Assembly (NCBI RefSeq): GCF_016482785.1 | Contig: NZ_JAEMXM010000005.1 | Location: 62,001-126,000, forward strand | Direction of reading: 5' to 3' | Origin: Paenibacillus alkalitolerans | GTDB lineage: Bacteria; Bacillota; Bacilli; Paenibacillales; YIM-B00363 | Length of the DNA stretch: 64,000 nucleotides | Part shown: positions 36,105-43,573 of the stretch, piece by piece | Numbering within the stretch: the stretch's first letter is position 1 | Layout: each line of letters starts with the position of its first letter | The notes under the pieces: generated by a model | What the model was told of the DNA's origin: nothing | The model's input: only the letters and a program-made list of their open reading frames with translations | Databases searched by the model: none | Position numbers and translations under genes: made by a program

Positions 36105-36133
36105 AAAAACTCCTTGCAGGGCAAGGAGTTTTT
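36105..36133 (-). terminator. Terminator hairpin, probably of the former tRNA gene
   Basis: A perfect 13-bp stem AAAAACTCCTTGC/GCAAGGAGTTTTT with a three-base loop. It is symmetric and could work on both strands; on the minus strand it lies just past the tRNA remnant. Confidence 0.65.
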
Positions 36134-36147
36134 GCTTGTTACAAGTA

Positions 36148-36201
36148 TGGACTCCAGAGGATCAAACCCCTGACCTCGTCGCTGCCAGCGACGCGCTCTG
36201 C
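36148..36201 (-). pseudogene. tRNA-Ala (GGC) remnant lacking its 5' part
   Basis: The minus strand reads AGAGCGC, an anticodon arm CGTCG-CTGGCAG-CGACG (anticodon GGC), AGGTC, a T arm with a one-base deletion (AGGGG, TTTGATC, CTCT) and an acceptor-like GGAGTCC. The 5' acceptor strand and most of the D arm are absent. No CCA is encoded at the end. It looks like a scar left by integration or deletion at a tRNA gene. Confidence 0.65.
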
Positions 36202-36213
36202 CGCCAAGTTTAC

Positions 36214-36280
36214 CTGTTCTTTCAAGCACAGTTCCGCCACCATAAAGGCGTGCTCCTGCGTCATGGCGCGCTCGGTCCGA
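36214..36280 (-). pseudogene. Fragment of a Gfo/Idh/MocA dehydrogenase gene
   Basis: The minus strand encodes RTERAMTQEHAFMVAELCL, closely matching the C-terminus of the dehydrogenase at 26867 (RTEKAMTQAHAFMAAELCL). Similarity stops abruptly on both sides, so this is a remnant joined to the tRNA fragment. Confidence 0.7.
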
Positions 36281-36531
36281 GGCACTCGCGAGTACATTGG
36301 ATGAGATGCTCGCGCATCTCCATCTTTAATATGGTTGATTTCGAAAACAACAAGGATCCACTATGCTTAATCGTTATGAGACCTTTTCTGCGGAAATTAA
36401 TCAATGTGCCGCTTTTTAAATACGTTGTTTTGGACATTTTCATACAATGTGCCTTTTGTTAGGCTATGCAAAATATCGCGTGGGCAAGCATCATGTTGGT
36501 AACAGCGTTAACAACTATGGGGAGGATTCGG
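36281..36531 (+). promoter_or_regulatory. Upstream region of the permease operon, with CAATGTGCC repeats
   Basis: No gene seen. CAATGTGCC occurs twice (36402-36410 and 36445-36453), 43 bases apart, about four helical turns. Its core is the reverse complement of the TTGCACATTG in the promoter segments at 13512 and 43104. A common AraC-type operator half-site is possible but weakly supported. Confidence 0.3.
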
Positions 36532-37497
36532 ATGGAGCAAACGATACCGTATCAAACATCGCAAAAAATAAACGCAAGGAACAATAATTCGTTTATCAGA
36601 GAAATTCGCAAAAATTATTTACTTTACCTTCTGACTTTGCCGGGTATCCTGTTGATTTTTGTTTTTGCTTACTTGCCGATATTCGGGATCGTCATTGCGT
36701 TCCAAGATTTCAGACCGGTAGAAGGGGTTTTTGGGAGCCCTTTTGTCGGGTTCGAAAATTTCCGGTTTTTTATTGAATCTGACGAGGTCTTTCGAGTTGT
36801 ATTAAATACCGTTTTTTTAAACATATTGTTTATCCTTGGCGGGACGGTCGTTTCCGTCTCGCTTGCGATTATGTTTTCGGAGATCGGGTCCAAAAAGTTT
36901 AAAGTCTTCACTCAAACCGTTGCAACCTTGCCCCATTTCTTGTCTTGGACGGTTGTGGCCATGATTGTATCGGTTTACTTACCGTATCAAGGCGGAGTGG
37001 TGAATCAAATCTTGAACGCGATAGGGATCGAATCGGTTGAGTTCTACAATGAAGCCGCATACTGGCCGGTTTTATTGGTATTCATCAAGGTTTGGCATTC
37101 GGCGGGCTTCGGGTCGATCGTCTATTTGGCGACCATCTCCGGCATTAATCCCGAAATTTATGAATCGGCATCGATGGATGGCGCAAGCAGGTGGGAGAAA
37201 ATACGGCATATTACATTGCCTTTATTGAAGCCGACGATCATCCTGTTGCTGCTTTTGGCCTTGGGGAATATCTTCTACGGTGATTTTGGAATGATCTATG
37301 CCATTGTCGGCAAGAATGCCCTCCTGTATCCAACCACTGATGTGATCGATACCTACGTGTATCGTGCGCTTACGGAATTATCCAATATCGGCATGTCGTC
37401 GGCGATCGGTTTATTCCAATCCTTTGTCGGTTTTATACTCGTGCTGACTGTCAACCAAATCACACGCAAATATTCACCTGAATCGGCGTTGTATTAA
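36532..37497 (+). CDS. lplB: CUT1 sugar ABC transporter permease, LplB-type
   Basis: 321 residues from ATG 36532, which has GGGGAGG just upstream; the earlier in-frame start at 36466 lacks one. Six predicted helices and EAA loop ESASMDGASRWEKIRHITLPLL. Gene order in this operon is permease, permease, binding protein, unlike the other four transporters, where the lipoprotein comes first. Confidence 0.92.
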   Translation: MEQTIPYQTSQKINARNNNSFIREIRKNYLLYLLTLPGILLIFVFAYLPIFGIVIAFQDFRPVEGVFGSPFVGFENFRFFIESDEVFRVVLNTVFLNILFILGGTVVSVSLAIMFSEIGSKKFKVFTQTVATLPHFLSWTVVAMIVSVYLPYQGGVVNQILNAIGIESVEFYNEAAYWPVLLVFIKVWHSAGFGSIVYLATISGINPEIYESASMDGASRWEKIRHITLPLLKPTIILLLLLALGNIFYGDFGMIYAIVGKNALLYPTTDVIDTYVYRALTELSNIGMSSAIGLFQSFVGFILVLTVNQITRKYSPESALY

Positions 37498-37524
37498 TAT
37501 TCGACAGGACAGAGGTGAATGAAC

Positions 37525-38409
37525 ATGAAGATTAAAGAAGGTGCCGGAGACCGTCTGCTGCTTATCCTAATGTATGCGGCAATTGCCGTTTTTGCTCTCG
37601 TTTGTTTGATTCCGTTCGTTACCGTACTCAGCTCATCGCTGACCACGGAAACGTCGATACAGGAATTTGGTTTTCAAATGTACCCCAAACAGTTTTCGTT
37701 AGAGGCATATAAGTTGTTGTTACAGGACGACACGATCTATAAATCCTACGGTGTAACCATCTTTATCACTGTCGTCGGGACCGTTCTCGCCATGCTGGTT
37801 ACGTGTGCCATGGCCTATCCGTTGTCTCTGCGTTCCTTGAAGTACCGCAACTATATTACCTTTTATGTCTTCTTTACGATGCTGTTTCATGGAGGGCTGG
37901 TTTCCAGCTACATTCTGATCACCAAATATTTGGGGATGACCGACTCGATATGGGTGCTGATTATTCCATCGTTGCTCAACCCGTTTAATATGTTTTTAAT
38001 GCGCAACTTTTTCAAATCGATTGATGAATCGTTGGCGGAGTCGGCCAAAATAGATGGCGCTAATGAGATCTATATTATGTTTCGTATCATGATTCCGGTT
38101 TCTTTACCCGCAATTGCGGCTATCAGTCTGTTCTATGCCTTGGCCTTTTGGAACAAATGGTTTGAGGCGATGCTCTATATTCGAAATGAGGATTTGTACC
38201 CGCTGCAATACTTGATTAAACGGATTCTCGACAGTGCCGATTTTAGCAGGGAACTCGCACAAAATATTAATGTATTCGAATACACGACGCCTACGTTGAC
38301 AACGAGGCTGGCCGCAACAATTGTCACGATCGGTCCGATTATTTTCTTGTATCCGTTTCTGCAAAAGTATTTCGTTAAAGGCTTGTTGATCGGCGCTGTG
38401 AAAGGCTGA
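37525..38409 (+). CDS. ytcP: CUT1 sugar ABC transporter permease, YtcP/LplC-type
   Basis: 294 residues from the second ATG (37525), seven bases after AGAGGTG; the ATG at 37519 is too close to that site. Six predicted helices; EAA loop ESAKIDGANEIYIMFRIMIPVS; C-terminus FVKGLLIGAVKG. It is co-transcribed with the permease ending at 37497 and the binding protein at 38479. Confidence 0.93.
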   Translation: MKIKEGAGDRLLLILMYAAIAVFALVCLIPFVTVLSSSLTTETSIQEFGFQMYPKQFSLEAYKLLLQDDTIYKSYGVTIFITVVGTVLAMLVTCAMAYPLSLRSLKYRNYITFYVFFTMLFHGGLVSSYILITKYLGMTDSIWVLIIPSLLNPFNMFLMRNFFKSIDESLAESAKIDGANEIYIMFRIMIPVSLPAIAAISLFYALAFWNKWFEAMLYIRNEDLYPLQYLIKRILDSADFSRELAQNINVFEYTTPTLTTRLAATIVTIGPIIFLYPFLQKYFVKGLLIGAVKG

Positions 38410-38478
38410 TCCACAGATGGCTGAACCCGCTTCGCGGTTTAGTATAAAAGACACCATGCCAAGGGAGGAAAACAAAAA

Positions 38479-40134
38479 GTGAAAGGGAAATTCAGGAAGG
38501 TCGCTTTACCCGTAATTGCACTACTTCTTCTGTTGAGCACGGCATTGTCAGCTTGCTCAAGCAACGAGCCCGCTGCCAATAATAACAGCGGCACAACGCA
38601 GGAAAAAGAGTCAACGGGAACAGACACAAAGGCTGCACAAACGCCAGATCCGGTAACGTTGAAGTTTATGTTCTTCGGCGATAAGCCGACAGATATGGAT
38701 AAGGTGCTCGCCAAATTCGAGGAAGAAACGAAAGACACACTGAATACGAAAATCGAATTTGATTTCGTTCCCGGTCCCGAATTCAGACAAAAGGCGCTAT
38801 TAAAGATGTCTACAGGCGAATCGTTCGACTTGACCTTCGATGCGCCTTGGGCGACGCTTTATAACCACCTAAGTCTAGGTTACTACCAGCCGCTTGACAA
38901 GTATTTCAACAATGATGAATACCCGGGGCTGAAGAAGGCGTTCCCTGCGGAAATGATGGAATCGAATAAAATCAACGGCCACATCTATACGATTCCTTTC
39001 CAAACGGCTTATGCCGATCCATTCATTATAGGGATTCGGAAAGATGTCCGGGAACAATTGGGCTTGCCGCCGGTCAAAACCATGGAAGATTTCAATAACT
39101 ATCTGGAAGCCATCAGGACGAAGCTTCCCGACTATGTACCGATGGTGATTGGCGGCCGTGGTATTTTCCGTCTTGGCATACCCGAGGAGAAAGGGCGAAA
39201 TGATATTCGTCTTGCCGCTATTAAACCGGAATCGTTTACTGGCGGAATACCGTTCAGCGTTGCCATCTCGCCGGACGGGAAGAAAGTGCTTGGCGCGGCA
39301 ACCATCGGCGATCCTGATTCCGCATTCGCCAATCTCCCGGCGCCGTTTAACGCGCACGATTCGATTTACGGCCATTTCGGAATGAGAGCGGAGTACAGAA
39401 AGTACACGAACAAGGATCCTTTATCGAAACAAGCAGTAGACGCGCTTGATCCGATCAAGCAGGGTGCCATTGAAACGACCATCTCCAATCTGAGCCAAGA
39501 ACGATTGAAGCTTAAGAAATTGAAACCCGATGCGGATTATGAGCCCTTCTTCTATACCAGCGACGATATTCGGGATATGAAGCCCGGCGCGATCCGAACG
39601 ACCTTCATTGCCAACAACAGTGCGGTTGTTCCCGCAAGCTCGAAAAATGTGGAGCGCACCATGAAATTCCTGGATTGGATGTTCAGCAGCAAAGAGAACC
39701 ATGACTTGTTCGAGCTGGGGATCGAGGGCGAGCATTGGATTGCAGATGGAGACAACGGATACAAAACGACTGATAACTCCCCAAATTATAAATTCCCAGG
39801 CTATGAAATGACCTGGAATCCGACTCTGTCCAGAATTAATACGAGCTATGAACCGGAAGTCATAAAATACATTGAGTATGCGCAGGACACGAGCAGCTAC
39901 TATCAAGTCCCGCTATCCGGCTTCGTCTTTGACACAAAACCGGTTGCAACAGAAATCGCAAAGATCAATCCCAAGCTGCAGCAAGCATATGACATTCTGA
40001 TGACCGGACTGGAGCCGAATTGGAAACAATTTGCGGAGAAATCCAATAAAGAATGGCGCGATTTGGGCTTGGAAAAAGTACGCGAGGAAGTCCTCAGACA
40101 AGTCCAAGCTTATCTTGATGCGGGCGGCAAGTAA
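38479..40134 (+). CDS. Extracellular sugar-binding lipoprotein (CUT1 ABC transporter)
   Basis: 551 residues with a GTG start after GGGAGG. The signal peptide ends in lipobox LSAC (cysteine near residue 26), then an Asn/Thr-rich linker and a family 1-type binding domain. Third gene of its operon, ending in a terminator at 40156. Being last and lacking an internal stem-loop, its expression relative to the permeases is probably arranged differently from the other transporters here. Confidence 0.92.
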   Translation: MKGKFRKVALPVIALLLLLSTALSACSSNEPAANNNSGTTQEKESTGTDTKAAQTPDPVTLKFMFFGDKPTDMDKVLAKFEEETKDTLNTKIEFDFVPGPEFRQKALLKMSTGESFDLTFDAPWATLYNHLSLGYYQPLDKYFNNDEYPGLKKAFPAEMMESNKINGHIYTIPFQTAYADPFIIGIRKDVREQLGLPPVKTMEDFNNYLEAIRTKLPDYVPMVIGGRGIFRLGIPEEKGRNDIRLAAIKPESFTGGIPFSVAISPDGKKVLGAATIGDPDSAFANLPAPFNAHDSIYGHFGMRAEYRKYTNKDPLSKQAVDALDPIKQGAIETTISNLSQERLKLKKLKPDADYEPFFYTSDDIRDMKPGAIRTTFIANNSAVVPASSKNVERTMKFLDWMFSSKENHDLFELGIEGEHWIADGDNGYKTTDNSPNYKFPGYEMTWNPTLSRINTSYEPEVIKYIEYAQDTSSYYQVPLSGFVFDTKPVATEIAKINPKLQQAYDILMTGLEPNWKQFAEKSNKEWRDLGLEKVREEVLRQVQAYLDAGGK

Positions 40135-40155
40135 GCAGCAGAGAAGCTGCGCAGA

Positions 40156-40187
40156 CGGCACCTATCTATGATGGGTGCCGGTTTTGT
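40156..40187 (+). terminator. Rho-independent terminator of the permease-lipoprotein operon
   Basis: CGGCACC (40156-40162) pairs with GGTGCCG (40174-40180), extended by inner TAT/ATG pairing, then GTTTTG. Confidence 0.75.
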
Positions 40188-40225
40188 AAATATGGCCATC
40201 AATATATATCTGGGGGTGAGAGGTA

Positions 40226-42088
40226 ATGATGATAGAAGCATCATTTGAGGGGAATTGTATTAGCTTGGATTTGGATCGCGATGGGAAACTATGGTATACC
40301 GTTAAGCGTAACGGATCGACTATGGTTATGTCTTCAAGGCTTGGTCTGTATCTTGCAGATGCCCCTCCTTTATGTGACGGTTTCAAAATCAGAAGCGTTA
40401 CAAAAAGAAAAGTGAATGGTGCATGGAAGCCTTTATACGGTGAGCGGGCTGTGATTGACGACAGCTTCGAAGAGGCAACCATTTGCGTGGAAGATGACTT
40501 AGGCAGGATCATGGGAATCCGTTTACGTGCGTATTCTGAGGGAACAGCTTTTCAATACTTCTTGCCCGAACAGGAAAATATCAATCATTTCACCATTACT
40601 TGTGAGGATACTAGGTTTACCTTTCCTCAAGGAAGTATTGCATGGGAAGAGCATGGAGTTGAAGGAGAATATGTAGTAAAACCAGTGGCAGACGTAAGCG
40701 GATATTGTGAGCGTCCATTTGCCGTGCAATTACCGGAAGGCGGATATGTTCTTATTCATGAAGCCGGTCTGATCGATTATGCCAGAATGTTGATTACAAA
40801 AGATGAAGAAACCGAAAACACCTTAAAAGTCCATTTGTCAGGACATTTGTGCGGGCTTTTTAGCCAAGATGATTATGTAGGGTACGGGTTTACATTAAAT
40901 GAGGATGAACATGATAGTTTAGTTTCCAATGTAGAAGGAGAAACGCCATTTGCAACGCCATGGCGTACCTTTATACTTGCAGATCATGCAGCAGAGTTGC
41001 TATGTCGGAGCAACTTGGTGCTTAATCTAAGCGAGCCATGCAAGGCTGAAGATTTTTCGTATGTAAAGCCTGGAAAGGCATTGCGGGATATGTTGCTGAC
41101 TACAAATAGTGCGTTGAGCTGTATCGATTTTTGTACAGACCATCATTTTCAATATGTTCTTTTTGATGGAGGTTGGTATGGATCACTTGATTCGCTGGAA
41201 AATAAGGCAATTGATCCTAGAAGGGAGGACCCCGACCGAGACCTGGATCTAAGGAAAGTGATTTCATATGGTAAAGATAAAGGGATAGGGATATTCCTAT
41301 ATGTTGACAGAACTGCAGCAGAACCGTATTTGGATGTTTCGCTGCCTATATGGAAGGAATGGGGGATCGCAGGCATAAAATTGGGTTTTGTGAAAGCAGG
41401 GCCTCAAGAGTGGACGCGTTGGGTTGTGGAGGCCGTAAAAAAGTGCCATGAATATGGTTTGATGGTAAACATTCACGATGCTTATCGCCCTACAGGCCTT
41501 TCGCGTACTTATCCCAATTTGCTAACGCAGGAGGGGATTCGGGGGAACGAGCATTTTCCCACAGCCTCGCATAACACAACATTGCCTTTTGTACGGTTTC
41601 AGGCCGGTGCGGGCGATTATACGCTTTGCTATTTTGATCGACGATTGAAAGTCACTCATGCACATATGCTGGCTATGGGCGTTATTGTTTATAGTCCTAT
41701 GCAGATGATGTTCTGGTATGATAAGCCATCTGATTGGAAGGGTGAACAGGAAATACGGTTTTGGGAGAAGCTGCCTGTGATTTGGGATGAGTCAATCGGA
41801 ATATCAGGCGAGATAGGAGAATTTGCAACTATTGCAAGACGCAAGGAAAGCGTATGGTTTATCGGATGCATAAATAATGAGAAAGCACGTACCGTGGAAA
41901 TTCCGCTTCATTTTCTTGATGATGAGTATACATATGCTGCACAGATTTATGAGGATGTACCGGAACTTGATACGCGCACTAAGGTTGGAATGAAATCTGC
42001 TGAAGTAACAAAGGAATCCATATTTGAGTTTAATTTGGAAAGCTCGGGAGGAGCAGCGATATACATAAAACCTTTGAAATATAAGTGA
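40226..42088 (+). CDS. GH97-like glycoside hydrolase, cytoplasmic
   Basis: 620 residues, no signal peptide although characterised GH97 enzymes are often exported. Architecture fits GH97: N-terminal beta-sandwich (~1-270), a TIM barrel (~280-540) with FDGGWYG, YVDRTAAEPY, NIHDAYRPTGLSRTYPN and QEGIRGNE, and a short C-terminal beta domain. At the place where retaining GH97 members have a nucleophilic Asp (KxDF) this protein has G387 (GIKLGF), and NIHD gives D418 where the inverting members are expected to place a Glu base. Mechanism is therefore uncertain. Codon use is visibly more A+T-rich than the flanking genes, suggesting separate acquisition. It may cleave alpha-linked glucose or galactose ends. 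Confidence 0.8.
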   Translation: MMIEASFEGNCISLDLDRDGKLWYTVKRNGSTMVMSSRLGLYLADAPPLCDGFKIRSVTKRKVNGAWKPLYGERAVIDDSFEEATICVEDDLGRIMGIRLRAYSEGTAFQYFLPEQENINHFTITCEDTRFTFPQGSIAWEEHGVEGEYVVKPVADVSGYCERPFAVQLPEGGYVLIHEAGLIDYARMLITKDEETENTLKVHLSGHLCGLFSQDDYVGYGFTLNEDEHDSLVSNVEGETPFATPWRTFILADHAAELLCRSNLVLNLSEPCKAEDFSYVKPGKALRDMLLTTNSALSCIDFCTDHHFQYVLFDGGWYGSLDSLENKAIDPRREDPDRDLDLRKVISYGKDKGIGIFLYVDRTAAEPYLDVSLPIWKEWGIAGIKLGFVKAGPQEWTRWVVEAVKKCHEYGLMVNIHDAYRPTGLSRTYPNLLTQEGIRGNEHFPTASHNTTLPFVRFQAGAGDYTLCYFDRRLKVTHAHMLAMGVIVYSPMQMMFWYDKPSDWKGEQEIRFWEKLPVIWDESIGISGEIGEFATIARRKESVWFIGCINNEKARTVEIPLHFLDDEYTYAAQIYEDVPELDTRTKVGMKSAEVTKESIFEFNLESSGGAAIYIKPLKYK

Positions 42089-42141
42089 TCGAGTCGTACC
42101 GTTTCCACTGTCGAACGTTTCTCGGGTGTGGAGGAATGCTA

Positions 42142-43041
42142 ATGAAACGCGTGTTCGAGGCTGTTAATTTTGGGGGCAACAAGCTGTTTTGGGATTACAA
42201 GCTGAACAATACGAGCCATTACAAAGGTTATTATCATTGGCACCAATGCTGTGAAATGTTGTACGTTCATGAAGGCACGGGGCGTGTCGTCGTGGGCGGC
42301 GAAACGTTCCCGATCCGCCGGGGCATGCTTTTTTTCTTTCGGCCTTATCAACTGCACCATGTCTATGCGAGTGTGAGTTACGGTCAGCCCTACTCGCGAA
42401 CCATACTTCACTTCGATCTTGAGCTTGCAGACGAACTCTTGCGGCCCTTTGTCAAGCGTTACGCCTTATTTAATGCTTTATGGCGCGGTCATCAAAAAAT
42501 GCAGGCGTTTGATCTGTTCTCGTACGAAGAGGCGGTGGAGCGAAATTACGAATATTATCATCTTGCGAGAATGGACGGGAAGGGCGAGGATGTCGAAGAG
42601 ATTGCCATGTTGATTCTCTGCCTGTTGGACAGTATGATCCGCAGTTCCCCCGCCGAGACGCGGCAGTCGTCCGCAATGGTCGAAAAGAATTCGACAGAGT
42701 ATGCGCAGAAAGCCATGCAGTGGATCGACGAGCATTATCAGGAAGCGTTTCACATGGACGATCTCGCCGAAGCCATGCATTTGTCGAAGTTTTACTTATC
42801 GAAACTTTTCCATGATGAAACAGGCACCACGCTCAAGGAATATCTTATAGCCAAACGTATGAGACAAGCTTGCAGATTACTGGAAACGACGGCGAAATCG
42901 GTCGAACAGATCGGGGCCGCAGTGGGCATTCCCAATCCATCCTATTTCGTTCAAGTATTTAAGCAAGAAGTCGGAACTACACCGCTAAAGTATCGCACCG
43001 GATTCATCCAACAAAGTAAAGAGCGTGCAGATACTCGATGA
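42142..43041 (+). CDS. AraC-family regulator with cupin sensor domain
   Basis: 299 residues from ATG 42142, with GGAGG upstream; the GTG at 42085 overlaps the previous gene without a ribosome site. The N-terminal ~130 residues are a cupin AraC-binding domain (YHWHQCCEMLYVHEG, FPIRRGMLFFFRPYQLHHV), and the last 100 form the double helix-turn-helix (FHMDDLAEAMHLSKFYLSKLF; NPSYFVQVFKQEVGTTPLKYR). It lies just upstream of the shared promoter segment at 43104 and is a natural candidate to control the lyase at 43574. Confidence 0.9.
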   Translation: MKRVFEAVNFGGNKLFWDYKLNNTSHYKGYYHWHQCCEMLYVHEGTGRVVVGGETFPIRRGMLFFFRPYQLHHVYASVSYGQPYSRTILHFDLELADELLRPFVKRYALFNALWRGHQKMQAFDLFSYEEAVERNYEYYHLARMDGKGEDVEEIAMLILCLLDSMIRSSPAETRQSSAMVEKNSTEYAQKAMQWIDEHYQEAFHMDDLAEAMHLSKFYLSKLFHDETGTTLKEYLIAKRMRQACRLLETTAKSVEQIGAAVGIPNPSYFVQVFKQEVGTTPLKYRTGFIQQSKERADTR

Positions 43042-43103
43042 GTTCGAACAATGTAAGAATCAATGGCTGAACTCCAACGGCAAAGAACTGCTGCACGAAG
43101 TAA

Positions 43104-43172
43104 CGCCAAAGAATGAACATTTTTTGCACATTGTTTTGCCATTATTGCATACAAGGTACAGGTATAATACGG
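43104..43172 (+). promoter_or_regulatory. Promoter segment shared with the giant gene at 13750 (copy 2)
   Basis: 64 of 69 bases match 13512-13580. The -10 TATAAT is at 43163-43168, giving a leader of roughly 400 bases before the GTG at 43574. The surrounding frame is open for about 50 codons (LLHEVTPKNEHFLHIVLP...), recalling the C-terminal end of heparinase II/III-type lyases, so descent from a lyase gene tail is an alternative. Confidence 0.6.
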
Positions 43173-43314
43173 ATGGAACGAACTTACAGTAACGCTGTCG
43201 CCGGCGAAATCCGGTGGGCCCGTATGTGATCTAGAAAGTTAACTGTATTACTGGAAGGAAGGCTGCCGGAAGAATAGGAACGTGCGCCCTTCCTCTTTTC
43301 CAGTTCTTTCATTT

Positions 43315-43327
43315 AAAGGAGGTGATC
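43315..43327 (+). promoter_or_regulatory. Extended Shine-Dalgarno without a start codon (STAB-SD-like)
   Basis: AAAGGAGGTGATC is a 13-base complement to the 3' end of 16S rRNA, about 250 bases upstream of the gene start, with no usable start at proper distance. The region 43173-43573 has no convincing gene. Confidence 0.45.
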
Positions 43328-43464
43328 AAACCGAATCAGGTAACACTCAACTTAACCAACTTTGCTGGAGGTGAGAATTCTCATTGAATGTGCAGCACTG
43401 GTTTCGCTTCTAATACTGCTCAAGCTGTCGGCCGTCCCATTCGGTTTTACGGTCCACCCGACAA

Positions 43465-43478
43465 ATGCAAGCGCTACC
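43465..43478 (+). promoter_or_regulatory. Candidate cre site (catabolite repression)
   Basis: TGCAAGCGCTACCA fits the CcpA consensus TGNAANCGNTNNCA at every fixed position. Its place within the leader, downstream of the presumed start of transcription, suits roadblock-type repression. Confidence 0.45.
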
Positions 43479-43573
43479 ACTTTCACGCACTGTAGCGCGG
43501 CGGGCAGAAATGGAAGCTTATCCGGAAACAGCTAAACGCCGGGAATTATAACGACGTAAAGGAGGACAATATT

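Noticed and set aside
36303-36325. Small GAGATGC/GCATCTC hairpin
   Set aside because: Short, lacks a T-run and conservation; no role can be argued.
35935-36462. 175-codon plus-strand open frame between the two transporter operons
   Set aside because: It reads through the tRNA remnant, terminator hairpin and antisense dehydrogenase fragment, has no ribosome site and no protein-like composition.
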